NCBI GenBank assembly: GCA_002189035.1
Contig: NEEC01000004.1
Location: 4,216,001-4,280,000 of the forward strand
DNA length: 64,000 bases
Direction: 5' to 3'
Origin: Utricularia gibba
Lineage: Eukaryota > Streptophyta > Magnoliopsida > Lamiales > Lentibulariaceae
A program made the translations under genes and the position numbers. Under the pieces are notes generated by a model, which worked only from the letters and a program-made list of their open reading frames with translations, did no database searches and had not been told where the DNA came from. Below, one piece after another: positions 25,328-39,171 of this stretch (position 1 is its first letter; each line of letters opens with the position of its first letter).

Positions 25328-26245
25328 CTAAATGTCGAAAGCGATCAAGAGAGCAAACGAGAGTAACACCCAACCTAGAAGAATGTATCCGACGATCCTT
25401 GTCGGCGCTTCGTCCTCCGGCTCCTGAAAAGGAACTCGATGGTAGTGATACGGCGCTCGTGGAGGGACAATCTGATTGAAACATTAATCCATGACATGAC
25501 CGGGGTGATACCTCAGGAGGAGGGTCGCCGGAGGAGGTCGGAGTCGAATCAAGCTCAAAAGGCCAAACATATCTATCTGCATTCATGTTCCGAGCCAAAC
25601 TCCAATCGTAGAGTCTCCTCTCTTCCGCCGTCGACAAAATGGTATACGATTCCTAAAGACTTCAAATCTTATGTCTATCTATGAAATTTGCTTTGCCGAT
25701 TAGGGAATTGACAAAACCTTCAACAGATCGAGCTCCTTGTTGAGATCTTCTTCCTCTAAGCCTCTGTTCATTGCCTCCATTACTTTGTTCCGGTAGGCAA
25801 CCTCAACCTGAATACAGGCATCAGTTGGTGGAATTTTGAAAAAAAAATGGGTAAAACTAGAAACTACGACCTCATCGATTGTGCATCCGCTGCGAAGATC
25901 GAGCCTCCCGTAGTGATCGGCATCCGTAATTGCTGCAATTCTACTGCGTGAACCATCGATTGCAGGAGCGAATTAGAAACCGGATCAAAATTTCGAGAAT
26001 ACCGATGCGGCGCAAGGCTTCTCCACGTTGATTGCGGAAATCAACGACGGGCGGGTGATTTTCGGAACTTCCTCCGGCAAATTAGACTCCGATTCAACGG
26101 CCGCGACGCCATCGTCACCGGAATTCCTCAATTTCAGAGTTCCGCGACGCCGATACGAAATATCCGAAACGCAGTAGTGAAGTCTGATCAGACTGTTCTG
26201 AACGGAGACGCTGCTCCAAGCGACGGCGGCGGAGGCAACTGCCAT
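25328..26245 (-). CDS. ndhU: Chloroplast NDH complex subunit U (J-like, CRRL)
   Basis: Subunit of the ferredoxin-binding SubE part of the thylakoid NADH-dehydrogenase-like complex, which serves cyclic electron flow. Exons on the minus strand: 26003-26245, 25871-25932, 25718-25807, 25512-25652 and 25328-25423. The product of about 210 residues starts with a Ser/Arg-rich plastid transit peptide (MAVASAAVAW) and then RPSLISAINVEK. A J-like region follows: DADHYGRLDLRSGCTIDEVE, AYRNKVMEAMN and ERRLYDWSLARN. The C-terminus is EPEDEAPTR plus one membrane segment (GYILLGWVLLSFALLIAF). ATG 26245 fits the family; the open frame begins further upstream. The exons add up to one base short of a whole frame. 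The gap is at the exon 1/2 junction, where one more G at 26002-26003 would give an in-frame link (KPCAAS to AITDADHYG). Otherwise no AG fits the phase. Confidence 0.88.
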
Positions 26246-26466
26246 TTGTTCTATCCCTGCTTTCATCCCCGCGTGAAGAAGATAAGCTGCGTCATGTTGT
26301 TTTCCGCCAACCAAACGCTATCTCTAATTTTTTTAATAATAAGTACGCGCCTTTTAATTATTTATTCCAAAAAAGGGTTTAATATATATTTCATTTTAAA
26401 AATTATATTTATCATTAGAGCGTGCCCTTACTGGGAAACTGTGTTAAACAACAGAGGGAACCGCCC

Positions 26467-28876
26467 TCAGAAATCGGAGTGATGGAGACAAACGAGAGAA
26501 GGATGCGTCACCGGAGAGCGACACAGTGGGCATTCCGGCTTCTCGTTACACCATTCCATTATGCAGTTCCTGCGGAAGGCAACCAAACCAGAGAGAGCAC
26601 AATCAACCATCACAAACGCAGAAGAATACAACACAGAGAAGAGTGCTGCTGATGATACCAGCAAAATACATGGCCGCAGGGAGTGGCTGTTGGCTGCTGA
26701 CGATTACTCAAGCAGAGGGTGCATTTGCTTGTTCTGATGATGGGGGCCTGGGAAATAGAATCACTGTCATGAACTGATTTGGTAGTGGAGTGATTCAAAG
26801 CCATGGATTAAGAGATGGAAGGCGCCATACACTGGAAGTAGAGGTGGATTCTGAATTCCCCACAGATTTTATAGAGTCTTCAGCAACGAGATTTCCCTCC
26901 TCGTTTAGAACAGGAATGCCCCTAACTGCCAATGGTGATTTGAAAGCCGTGTGTCATTGCTAATGTAACAGCAAATATCACACAGAAAGGAGTGAAAAGG
27001 CATTGCATCTAACAGAAAGGGATGCGGAAAGCATGTCAACACAGATGAATTTCTATTAAAAAAAGCACTAGCCTGCTGAAGGTGGATAAGCTCCAGTAGA
27101 TGTTTGCTGAAGTGAAGCAGCGACAGAGGACAAATTGCTTCTCCTTAACCACTCAGCACCAATGATGCAAAGCTGAGCTAGTAGAAAAACGCCCAAGATT
27201 TGATACCTTCATAAAATTGCACATATTACACAAGTGAGCAAATTGTGTTGATAGGAAAATTCAACTCATCAAAAGCCTGCAAACAAGTTTTTTTTCCATA
27301 TTGAAGGCTTAACGTTTAAGAAAACCTTGGCCTCTGATCTGTAGGTTTGCCTACATAAACATAACGTATCCCAGCAGCTCTTTTTGATATATGATAATAG
27401 AGGCCTGCAAGAGACCAACAAAATATGGATGAAAACATAGATGAGTAAGCAAAAACATATAATGCTTTCTCTGAAAAGAAGTATCTGATCCGATGACCTT
27501 CAAAATAGAAGAACATGAGGTTTGTGCGGAGAGCCAACATGAGCATTTCCCGGGTCAATGGTAGCAACTGTTTTACATTGTAAGAGATGAAACTCATCCA
27601 AATGCAATTGAGGACAGGAAAAACTTAAAAAACCAAACTCATCCATTATTCTGTACTTCCTAATTTCCCCCAATGCAAATAGTAGTCAGCAAGTACATAC
27701 TGTGTGCCATCTTCGTATTGCATACCACCACAAACTAGAAATTCTATCTTTCAATCTTGAAAAATGTGAAATAGAGCCATCCGATACTGATGGAGATTGA
27801 GAGGGGACACTGGAAGATGACTGACGTGGACTAGAAGAGGTTGATTCATCTCCATCAACATTGTTGGATAGAGAATCACCAATGGTGATACCTTGGGAAG
27901 AAATACGTGAGCTGCAGACGAGATAAAATGTTACTGACAGCACAGAAACCCCCATGATTCAAACAGGAAAAGGAAGATCTTTTAACCCGATTCTTTCAGC
28001 AATATATGGTAATGCTGTGTGCCAAAAAATAAACAGAGAGCGTCTGGCAGGAGTAGGAGGGAGCATATGAGGGCCAGAAACCTGAAACCCAAAGTCAATT
28101 CTTGAACATGAAAGAGCATCACTCGAGAATGTGCATTAACTTCGGCAAGGGTCAGCCTTCAGTACACGCAGTCAGTTTTTTTTGTGAAAAATCAACTTTT
28201 TAACTCTCTGAGGGAGCATCACTATGCAAGAAATGAATCAAATTAAAGGTTTTCAGCAATAACGGAGGTGAAGCATGACTTAGATTCATACCTGCATTAT
28301 ATCACAGTACTCCTCCCCTAAGGTCTGTTTACCGGCACCCGTTGTCAACATATAATAAAGCATCTGCCCCAAGAGTTTTGCCTTTAGAAGAAAACAAAGC
28401 AACCTTTCACATGAGAAAGTACAGGAAAACACCCTCGTTATAAGTGGGGCGAGGCGCAAACCTCACTTTGATAGGCCACAGCGACTCTCGTTCCTGGAGA
28501 TAGGAACAATATTCAGAACCCAAAATTCAGGTATCCACCAACGAAACAGAAATCCCGTAGTAGAAACTCAAGCAACCACCGTCACACGAAATGACGGAAA
28601 GAAACGAAAATTGGGCGCCATCAATCATCCAATCAAAGCGGGATGAAATTCCCGAACCCAAGAAGGGCTAGCTAGAATCAGATTACCGAATAAGTGACGG
28701 AAGGCTTCGCGGCAAGCCTCGTAAACGAAGGAAGCATACTGATCGTCCTTCTCCGCGGCTCTCATTATCTCCGGCTGTGCCGCCGATGGAAAAGAACGCA
28801 CGGAAGCGCCGACTCCCGGGGTGGCATCAGAACTCCGGTCGACATCGGCTGTGCGTATTGATTCGCTCAGCCCCAT
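26467..28876 (-). CDS. PEX10: Peroxisome biogenesis factor 10 (RING E3 ligase)
   Basis: Part of the PEX2-PEX10-PEX12 ligase of the peroxisomal membrane, which monoubiquitinates the PEX5 import receptor. Eleven exons on the minus strand join to exactly 1188 bp (395 aa): 28687-28876, 28462-28493, 28292-28381, 27987-28081, 27701-27911, 27498-27567, 27326-27404, 27073-27206, 26831-26925, 26659-26747 and 26467-26569. The N-terminal Pex2/Pex12 membrane region starts around [20 protein letters not shown] and includes [20 protein letters not shown] and [14 protein letters not shown]. The RING finger lies near residues 335-385 (CTLC..CGHVFCWNCI..WC..CPLC), followed by the conserved end LVCLHHSDF. Start ATG 28876 is the first in-frame ATG. 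Intron 8 seems to use a GC donor (27071-27072), the only choice that keeps the frame. It lies tail-to-head with NdhU, both on the minus strand, about 220 bp apart. Confidence 0.95.
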
Positions 28877-29129
28877 CCTCGGCAACGGATAGAAGAAACG
28901 AAGAGGACTACACTACCGTCAAGAGAACAATGGTGACGAAGATTGTTTTATACTAATATTATTTTCTATTAATTAAAACAATTTAATATTTCCACTTTTA
29001 TATAACTAATTTTAAAAGGAATAAAAAAAACTGTTTCGCTATCGCATCACATATTTTTACAAGAAAACCGTTATCATACCCCGTCGCCGGGAAGTAGAGT
29101 TTTCTCGAAAATCAAACAGCAACTGCTTA

Positions 29130-30860
29130 CGGGCCGGGCCTAACCTACTTCTTGGCCGAGGCCAACTTCAACTCATGCACTGGGTCATTTAATGCTTTGG
29201 GTTACACTTTAGTAAACTTATGGGTTGGGCCAAATAGATGTACCGGATGGGCCAGAGTACTAATTCGGTTGAGTCACCTTCAACTCGAAGGTTGGCAATC
29301 AAATGTTATGGGCTACCCTTGGTGACCTATGAGCTGGTCCAAATAAAGTTACGGGCTGGGCAACATTAATTTATGGGCTGGGCCACATAATGTTTTGAGT
29401 TATGCATTGGTTACTATGGACTGGGCCAAAATTAATTTATGGGTTGGACCAACATTAATTTACGAGCTGAACCTGAGTAATTAATGGGCTGAGCCACCTT
29501 CATATTATTGGGCTTGTCGAAATGAATTTCTGGCAAGGTCTAAATACTTCATGGGTTGGGCCACCTTCAACACATTGGCTGGACTATCAAATGCCTTGGG
29601 CAATGCCTTGGTACGTTATGGGCTGAGCCAAAATATTTTAAGGGCTTAGCGTAGGCTATTTAATGGAATGGGCCACATTGAAATCATTGGGGTGGGCCAT
29701 CCGATGATTTGGGCTACGCCTTCGTAAACTTATAGGCTGGGCCAAGTATATTATTGAACTGGGCATTTGTGCCAAAAGATTTTAAGGGCTTGGCGTTCGC
29801 TACATAACGACCTAGGCCACGTACAAATCATGGTATGGGTCAAATATATCATTGGACAGGACATTTGTATACGTGCGCTCGGCCACAATAATTTACGGGT
29901 TCGGCCTAAACTACTTTATGCGCAGGGCAATCCAATGGTAAACTTACGAGCTGGGCTAAATATATTATCGGCCTGGGCATTTCAATGTATGCGTTGGGCC
30001 AAATTAATATACGAGCTGGTCCGAAGATATTATTGGGTTGGGTCATATGTATATGTAGGCTGAGACAAAATAATTTACGGATTGGGCCTAAACCACCAAA
30101 TGGCCTGGGCCACCGTCAAATAATGGGCTATATCATACGATTATTTGGGCTAGGCCATGGTAAAATTATGAGATGAGTCAAATATATAATTGGGCTACGC
30201 AAATGATAATGTGGGCTGGGCTGCATATGTGCCTGGGCATGGACATTTGGGGTATGTGGGCTGATCCAATCTAATACATGAGCCGGGTATCACGGTCTGG
30301 GCAACATTATGCATTCGGCTAGGTTGGAAAAATTACGTGTTGGGCTAAATATACTATTGGTCAACTAGAAGCATGGCTTGGGCCATCTAGCAGTTTGGGC
30401 TAGGGCTTGTTTAAATTCTGTCTTGGGCCAAAACCAATTTAAGGGAGCTGAAACCAATTAATGGATTGGGCTACATAAAGTTTATGGGGATGGCGCAAAA
30501 TTAATTTACGGGCGGGGCCTAAACAAATTTATGGTCTGGGCCACATAAAGTCATGGACTAGGACTTGATTCAATTCTGCGTTGGGTCAAGATTCATTTAC
30601 TTTCTGCGGGAAATCTAATTAATCTGATGAACCACATGAAGTATTAGGATGGGCCTTTTGAATGTATGGGTTAGACCTCAATTGAATTTACGACTGGGTC
30701 AACAGGACCTAAATTGGTTAATCGGCGTGGCCTCTATAGCTGGGCCAACATTAATTACGGGTTAGACTAAAATTAATTAATGAGTTGACCACATAAAAGT
30801 TATGGGGATGGACATGGTAACGTGTTGACTACTTTATGGGCTAGGCCTCAATTGAATATG
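29130..30860. repeat. Degenerate TGGGCY minisatellite-like array between PEX10 and the HSP gene
   Basis: About 1.7 kb built from diverged units of roughly 25-40 bp, whose core is close to TTATGGGCTGGGCCAAA followed by ATTAATTTA. I see well over twenty TGGGCC or TGGGCT cores, nearly all in the same orientation. Longer blocks recur as well: GTAAACTTA plus a (G)GGCTGGGCC-like core appears near 29213, 29725 and 29939, with a diverged form near 30161, which suggests a higher-order unit of about 215-220 bp in part of the array. The short frame at 29767-30063 is only a by-product of the repeats. TGGGCY equals the site II element bound by TCP factors, so a regulatory effect is possible but unproven. 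Confidence 0.7.
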
Positions 30861-30964
30861 AGGGGGGCGTTCGGCCTCAGCGATAAAGGGGACTCAAATT
30901 GGGCCTTTGTAGAACGAGGCCCATCAGAAATTTAGCCCCAGTTTTGGCAATGGAACCCTGTATG

Positions 30965-31074
30965 TTCTAGAATTTCGGGTCGATGTTCTAGATATTTCGA
31001 CACTTTTCAATGGGATCCGTCAGCTTCTCCCGAGTTCCAGATATTTCTTTATCCTTCTCCCCTGCATTATAAAT
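30965..31074 (+). promoter_or_regulatory. Heat-shock elements and TATA box of the small HSP gene
   Basis: Three HSE-like sites precede the gene: TTCTAGAA at 30965-30972, TTCTAGATATTTC at 30986-30998 and TTCCAGATATTTC at 31035-31047. Each is made of alternating TTC/GA pentamers, the binding pattern of heat-shock factors. A TATA box (TATAAAT) is at 31068-31074, about 95 bp before the ATG. This layout matches strongly heat-inducible plant small HSP promoters. Confidence 0.8.
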
Positions 31075-31167
31075 CGCTCAGATGAGCTGCATTGTCGATC
31101 CAGTAAGAGTTCGATTTCCGAAAATACCGAGTTTCCAAGCGCAAGTTTCCTCTGCAATCTCAACGAA

Positions 31168-31638
31168 ATGGACATCAGATTCCTGGGCTTCGACTCACCG
31201 CTCTTCCACACTCTCCACAACATCCTCGACGGCGATGAATCTGACGCCAAATCCACCTGCCAGCCTACGAGAGCATACGTCCGCGACGCTAAGGCTATGG
31301 CGGCGACGCCGGCGGACGTGGAGGAGTTTCCGAGTTCCTACGTATTCGTGATCGATATGCCGGGATTGAAGTCAGGCGATATCAAGGTGCAGGTCGAGGA
31401 CGACAACGTTCTGCTGATCAGCAGCGAGAGGAAGAGAGAGGAGGCAAAGGAAGGGGCGAAGTATGTGAGGATGGAGAGGCGGATGGGGAAGTTTCTGAGG
31501 AAGTTCACGTTGCCGGAGAATGCGGATACGGAGAAGATATCCGCCGTGTGCCAGGACGGAGTACTGAAGGTTACGGTGGAGAAGCGGCCGCCGCCGCAGC
31601 CGAAGAAGCCGAAGACGGTTGAAGTGAAGATCGCGTGA
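31168..31638 (+). CDS. Cytosolic class II small heat-shock protein, about 17-18 kDa
   Basis: Intronless, 156 aa. Small HSPs form oligomers that hold unfolding proteins in a refoldable state during heat stress. The N-terminus [20 protein letters not shown] and the motif [18 protein letters not shown] are hallmarks of the plant cytosolic class II group. The alpha-crystallin domain covers about residues 45-140, with [20 protein letters not shown] near its start and [20 protein letters not shown], then the GVLKVTVEK strand, near its end. The tail is short and basic ([12 protein letters not shown]). ATG 31168 matches the family start. An earlier ATG at 31082 in another frame lies only about 10 bp after the TATA box, so it is probably outside the mRNA. 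A poly(A)-like AATAAA occurs at about 31742. Confidence 0.95.
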   Translation: MDIRFLGFDSPLFHTLHNILDGDESDAKSTCQPTRAYVRDAKAMAATPADVEEFPSSYVFVIDMPGLKSGDIKVQVEDDNVLLISSERKREEAKEGAKYVRMERRMGKFLRKFTLPENADTEKISAVCQDGVLKVTVEKRPPPQPKKPKTVEVKIA

Positions 31639-32258
31639 CCTACCCTAGTTGCAACCGCTGCTGCTGCAAATCATGTTACTCATGTTGCCTGCTTGTCTCT
31701 TTGCTTTCATTGTGAAGTGTAACGTCTCCTGCCTCGGCATGTGAATAAAAGCGGTCTTTCATCATACTGCAAGGTTTTCGCCATTTTAAAAAAGAGAAAA
31801 CATACGAAGAATTAAAATTGCATTAAAAAATCCAACTTTTTCCCCCCTTGAATCCCGTTCTAAAAACATCTTCCTACGAAATGAAACAAAACAAGTTACA
31901 GGATTAGGTTACGGATGTAATGAAATCACCAACTAAGATTTATTTATAACATAAGCCTTAAGTCACTAGAAGCGGACTGCACACAGCCAGCGTTCACTGC
32001 CTGAAGAATTCAGCACAGAGGAGCCATTTCGTAATGTACAGCTAAGTGATAGGTATATTTCACTCACGAAATACCAATGGAGGCGTGCAACCAACACATA
32101 ATAAACGGGGTATGCACAGCCTCACCATAGATCCATTATATATCATATTGCATATACGAATCACGAGTAGCACCTCTACAGAGACATGACATCTTCGCTC
32201 GGTATTACCATTTGGGTATCCGGTTCCTTGCTCGTCGATGATTTCCGTGTTTGGTTTC
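31639..32258. other. Convergent spacer between the small HSP gene and the NDR kinase
   Basis: Holds the HSP 3' UTR with an AATAAA signal near 31742 and the 3' UTR of the minus-strand kinase. No other gene is seen. Confidence 0.55.
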
Positions 32259-35731
<3,473 letters not shown>

Positions 35732-36526
35732 CTTCTCTGTTCCTGTTTCCCACTTTTTCTTCTGGATTTCCGCGAAATCTTGGTGCGTCGGAACCGTGAA
35801 ATATCCAAAATAGTTGCTCGCATTTATATATCCGAGTGTGTAATTTATTGGGAGCAGATCGGTTCAGGAGCCTGTCTATACGGCGTCGTTCTGAGCCCAT
35901 TCGGCGTGCCAGGATCACCTGCGCTTTGGCCTTCCTGCACCACGTGATGATGTGGACTCTATTTTTCTTTTTTTAGGAAGAAACGTGATGATGTGGACTC
36001 GACAAATCACCGGGACCACTGTAGAGTTAACCGTTACATTCCGCGATTTATTAACACGGTAAAATCAAAATTCGGTCACTTTATCAACATATTTTAATTC
36101 AATATTAAATATTTTTAACATATATTTAAAAAATCATTGAATTAAAAAATATTCTGAAAAATTTTTAGAATATATTTCTAATTTTTCAAAATTATTTTAA
36201 AAAAATAAAAATAATTTTAGAAATAAATATAGATTATAAATATTCTAACAAATTATAAAAAATAGATATAGAAAAATACTTTTAAAACAAATGAGTGTTC
36301 TGTATAAAATTCTTTTTAATAATTTTAAGTAGTTTTTAAGATAATATATAAATATTAATAAACATAATTTTTTAAGATTAAAAAATATATATTCATGCAT
36401 CATCATCTAAAGTTTAAAAAATAACAAGATTAATTAATATCTTCATACCTTACTTTTAAAAATAAGATTTAAAAATTTTAAAGTTCTAAAAATACTTTTA
36501 GGAAATTTAGTAAAAAATAGAAATAA
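35732..36526. other. NDR kinase promoter region and AT-rich spacer
   Basis: The first 250 bp upstream of the kinase are of mixed composition. An imperfect direct repeat (GTGATGATGTGGACTC) occurs at about 35944-35959 and again at 35985-36000. From 36060 onward the sequence is A/T-rich. Confidence 0.45.
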
Positions 36527-36858
36527 GGCCTTATTTGGTTAGTTGATTTAGATTTTTATAGGTTTAGATAAACTCAAATATGTAGGTTTATGTATAAAAG
36601 AATGTTTGGTATACCATTTTAGTTTATTTGGGTAATATATTAATGTTATGTTTGTTATGTGGGTTTAGAACACAAATGTAATTTTAACATCAGATATAAA
36701 AATACCTACACTCTCCTTGGGTATGTATATACCCATATATAAGGGTAAAAAGTGGGTATAATTATACCAAGTAGGTAAAATTAACCCTAGATACCAAACA
36801 TCAAAATTTTACTAAACTCATTATAAATCAATCCTAAACCTTTATATCAAACAAGCCC
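36527..36858. mobile_element. Tourist-like (PIF/Harbinger) MITE, 332 bp
   Basis: The left end GGCCTTATTTGGT and the reverse complement of the right end (GGGCTTGTTTGAT) form imperfect terminal inverted repeats, and the sequence next to them (GGTTTAG motifs) is also related. TAA flanks both ends (36524-36526 and 36859-36861), which fits the PIF/Harbinger target duplication. The interior is non-coding. Confidence 0.68.
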
Positions 36859-36861
36859 TAA

Positions 36862-37449
36862 GATATAAAAATAGTTAATTCTTTTATTTTTTAAAAATAA
36901 TTTTTGTATTATAATTTTAAAATTAATTTTGATAGAATTATTTTTATAATTAATATTATTCCAAAAGAAATTTTTTTCATATATTTCAAGTAAATCTAAT
37001 ACTATAGAATATCATTATATATATATATATAATTTAGTTATCCAATACATTTTCAATTATAACAACATAATATATATATATTTTTTTTTATTTATATTTA
37101 TTTAAAAATATGAATAATTCAAATATAACATTAACTAAACTATAGTACAGAGGAATTCATCCACTAGAGAAAGGCTGCAGCATTGGAGTGTTCAAAATGA
37201 GGGAGAAAACAAACTAACTGTGAGCAGTAGCATTACAGAGGAAGATGTATCAGAATCAGCCTTGCAACTAGATGAAGGAGCAGCTAGCCAAGAGTCAAGG
37301 TCTAAGGTTTTCTGTGTATCAAGAGATGCAAATTCAGCCTACAACAAAAATAGTCACCAGTTTGCTCAAGAAGAATTTGAGTCCACAGGATCAAACTGTA
37401 ACTATCTATGGCACAGAAGCTACAAGAAGACAAACAAATGTATGGTGAT
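36862..37449. other. AT-rich spacer and 3' flank of the transposase-derived gene
   Basis: A/T-rich up to about 37140. The last 300 bp probably are 3' UTR of the minus-strand gene ending at 37450. A plus-strand frame at 37220-37453 has no recognisable domain and is probably by chance. Confidence 0.4.
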
Positions 37450-39171
37450 CTAACGGAGAAAGGATGTCCCTGCTAGGTTGTGGTGAAGCAGATTGTGAGC
37501 AATGGCATCTCTTGCTCTCACTGCATTCACGGATCTCAAACTGATTTCCGGAACCATCTCATCATCAAAGATTTCGAACTCGTGCTCAGGTTCCAAACGC
37601 TCGTTTCTGATCTCACAGATGTTGTGCAGCACACAGCATGCTCCTAGAACCACTGGTAAGTCCTGAAGTTTAACTTCAGTTCTCTTCTGCAAGCACCCCC
37701 ACCGGCCTTTTAGCCGGGCGAATGACCCTTTTGCGATCCGGTGGATCTCCCCGATCCGTTCATTGAAGGCGTGTTGAGTCCATGTGAGGTTAGGCTGCGT
37801 GTAAGGCACTAAAACCCAGTCCATCAAGGGGTGCCCTGAACCTCCCACAATCCATACTCCCTGATAGAATCCAGCGTTTGCTCTCTGAAAAAGTGTGGAG
37901 TTTTCGAGAACCTTATCATCCGCCATGGAACCCGGGTAACCGATGCAAACATCTGTGAAAACTCCTCTGTGATCAACAACACCTTGAAGGGTAATGGAGT
38001 AGGATGTCTTCTGGTTTCTCTCGGTGTGCCTTCTGTTGAAATAAGCAGCCACGCTGATCTTTGGTGCAATTATCGGTACATGAGTTGTATACATGGATCC
38101 AACTACATTGGGAATCCCTGAAGCGGTTTCGAATTCCTCTTTGATCCTCCTCAGAGACTCCTCTTCCGGCCATCTCAGATACTTGGGCATCAGAACAGTT
38201 TTGATTGCAGAACAGACTTCAAGAACAAGCTTATGGCAAGTTGATATCCCCAAGCCAAACTTCTTGGACACCAAACGAAGAGGCTCACCGGTGGCGAGCC
38301 GCCATATGCAGACGGCTACGCGTTGCCGGACTGGAACTGCATCTCTCAACATAGTGTTTTCCTTGGCTACAACAGAGGAAAGCTCATTGCAAATCAAGTC
38401 AAATGTTTCTTTCCCCATTCTAAACGCCTTTTTGAATTCCTCCTCTGGGAAATCAGGACTACTACATTGATCCCACCAATCTTTAGACCTGTTTTTGACC
38501 CACAAACGCCGTTGTGGCCCCGCCGTAGGAGGTCTATCATTTCCGGCCGCGGCGGCTGCGGCAGAGGTTTTATCATTGGAAGCAGAATCAACCCCACCTA
38601 CCGAACCTATTCCAATCGCCGCAACGACGCTGGTAGCAGCAGCAAAAGCATTCGCCCGTGCCTTTCTTCTCCTCGTTACGTCGCTTCTCTCGGCATCCTT
38701 GTAAAAATCTTGAATCCCAGAATAGCAATCCATCAGAGCACGCGATCTCTTCCCATGATTCTCCTCATATTTAAGCATCTCTTCTCTGCGCGCCTTCTCA
38801 GCTTCTTCAATCTCGTTTTTTTGCTCTTCTTCCAGAAACAGCAAAGGAGTTATGACCTCATCAAACCCTTTACTCTTCTTCCCTCCTTCCTCCTGAATCA
38901 AAAACCCATCTTGCTCCCCGGTATCTCTTCTCCGTCGTTTACTCAAATAACCCTTGCTATCATTCATCTCGATATCAAGAGCTAAATTCAACCACAACTC
39001 GAAGAAATCAATCAGTTTCTCCACATAATTAAATACCCAATATGCAGTCAAAGTGATCGACGGAATGTGTGAATGGAAAAACGCGAACAAGGGGGGCGAG
39101 CGAATGTCAACCTTGAAGAAAGATTGGATATTGGGTGTGCTTTGAAAAAACTTCTGGGTCAGCTTCGGCAT
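37450..39171 (-). CDS. Domesticated PIF/Harbinger transposase-derived protein (ALP1/HARBI1-like, DDE_4 fold)
   Basis: One open exon of up to 573 aa. A charged N-terminal third (KRRRRD, alanine-rich stretch) is followed by WWDQCSSPDFPEEEFKKAFR, a helix-turn-helix-like part (RLATGEPLRLVSKKFGLGIS) and the nuclease-like region. The usual first catalytic aspartate of PIF transposases (GxxDxTH) is replaced: here the motif reads GSMYTTHVPI. The second acidic position survives (GYPGSMADDKVL). The glutamate helix near the third position (normally IERAFG) reads IAKGSFARLKGRW. Strong overall conservation with lost catalytic residues is typical of the domesticated plant clade containing Arabidopsis At5g12010 (recalled). 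Related ALP1 proteins associate with PRC2 and antagonise Polycomb silencing, but this member's role is unknown. The start is uncertain: ATG 39171 gives 573 aa and ATG 38970 gives 506 aa, nearer the family length. Confidence 0.85.
   Translation of the reverse strand: MPKLTQKFFQSTPNIQSFFKVDIRSPPLFAFFHSHIPSITLTAYWVFNYVEKLIDFFELWLNLALDIEMNDSKGYLSKRRRRDTGEQDGFLIQEEGGKKSKGFDEVITPLLFLEEEQKNEIEEAEKARREEMLKYEENHGKRSRALMDCYSGIQDFYKDAERSDVTRRRKARANAFAAATSVVAAIGIGSVGGVDSASNDKTSAAAAAAGNDRPPTAGPQRRLWVKNRSKDWWDQCSSPDFPEEEFKKAFRMGKETFDLICNELSSVVAKENTMLRDAVPVRQRVAVCIWRLATGEPLRLVSKKFGLGISTCHKLVLEVCSAIKTVLMPKYLRWPEEESLRRIKEEFETASGIPNVVGSMYTTHVPIIAPKISVAAYFNRRHTERNQKTSYSITLQGVVDHRGVFTDVCIGYPGSMADDKVLENSTLFQRANAGFYQGVWIVGGSGHPLMDWVLVPYTQPNLTWTQHAFNERIGEIHRIAKGSFARLKGRWGCLQKRTEVKLQDLPVVLGACCVLHNICEIRNERLEPEHEFEIFDDEMVPEISLRSVNAVRARDAIAHNLLHHNLAGTSFLR

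Noticed and set aside
29767-30063. 98-aa open frame in the repeat array
   Set aside because: Produced by the repeat units; no domain, and the frame does not continue through neighbouring units.
31082-31351. 89-aa frame overlapping the small HSP gene
   Set aside because: It begins about 10 bp after the TATA box and overlaps the real coding sequence in another frame.
38323-38985. 220-aa plus-strand frame inside the transposase-derived gene
   Set aside because: Antisense shadow of the conserved minus-strand coding sequence.
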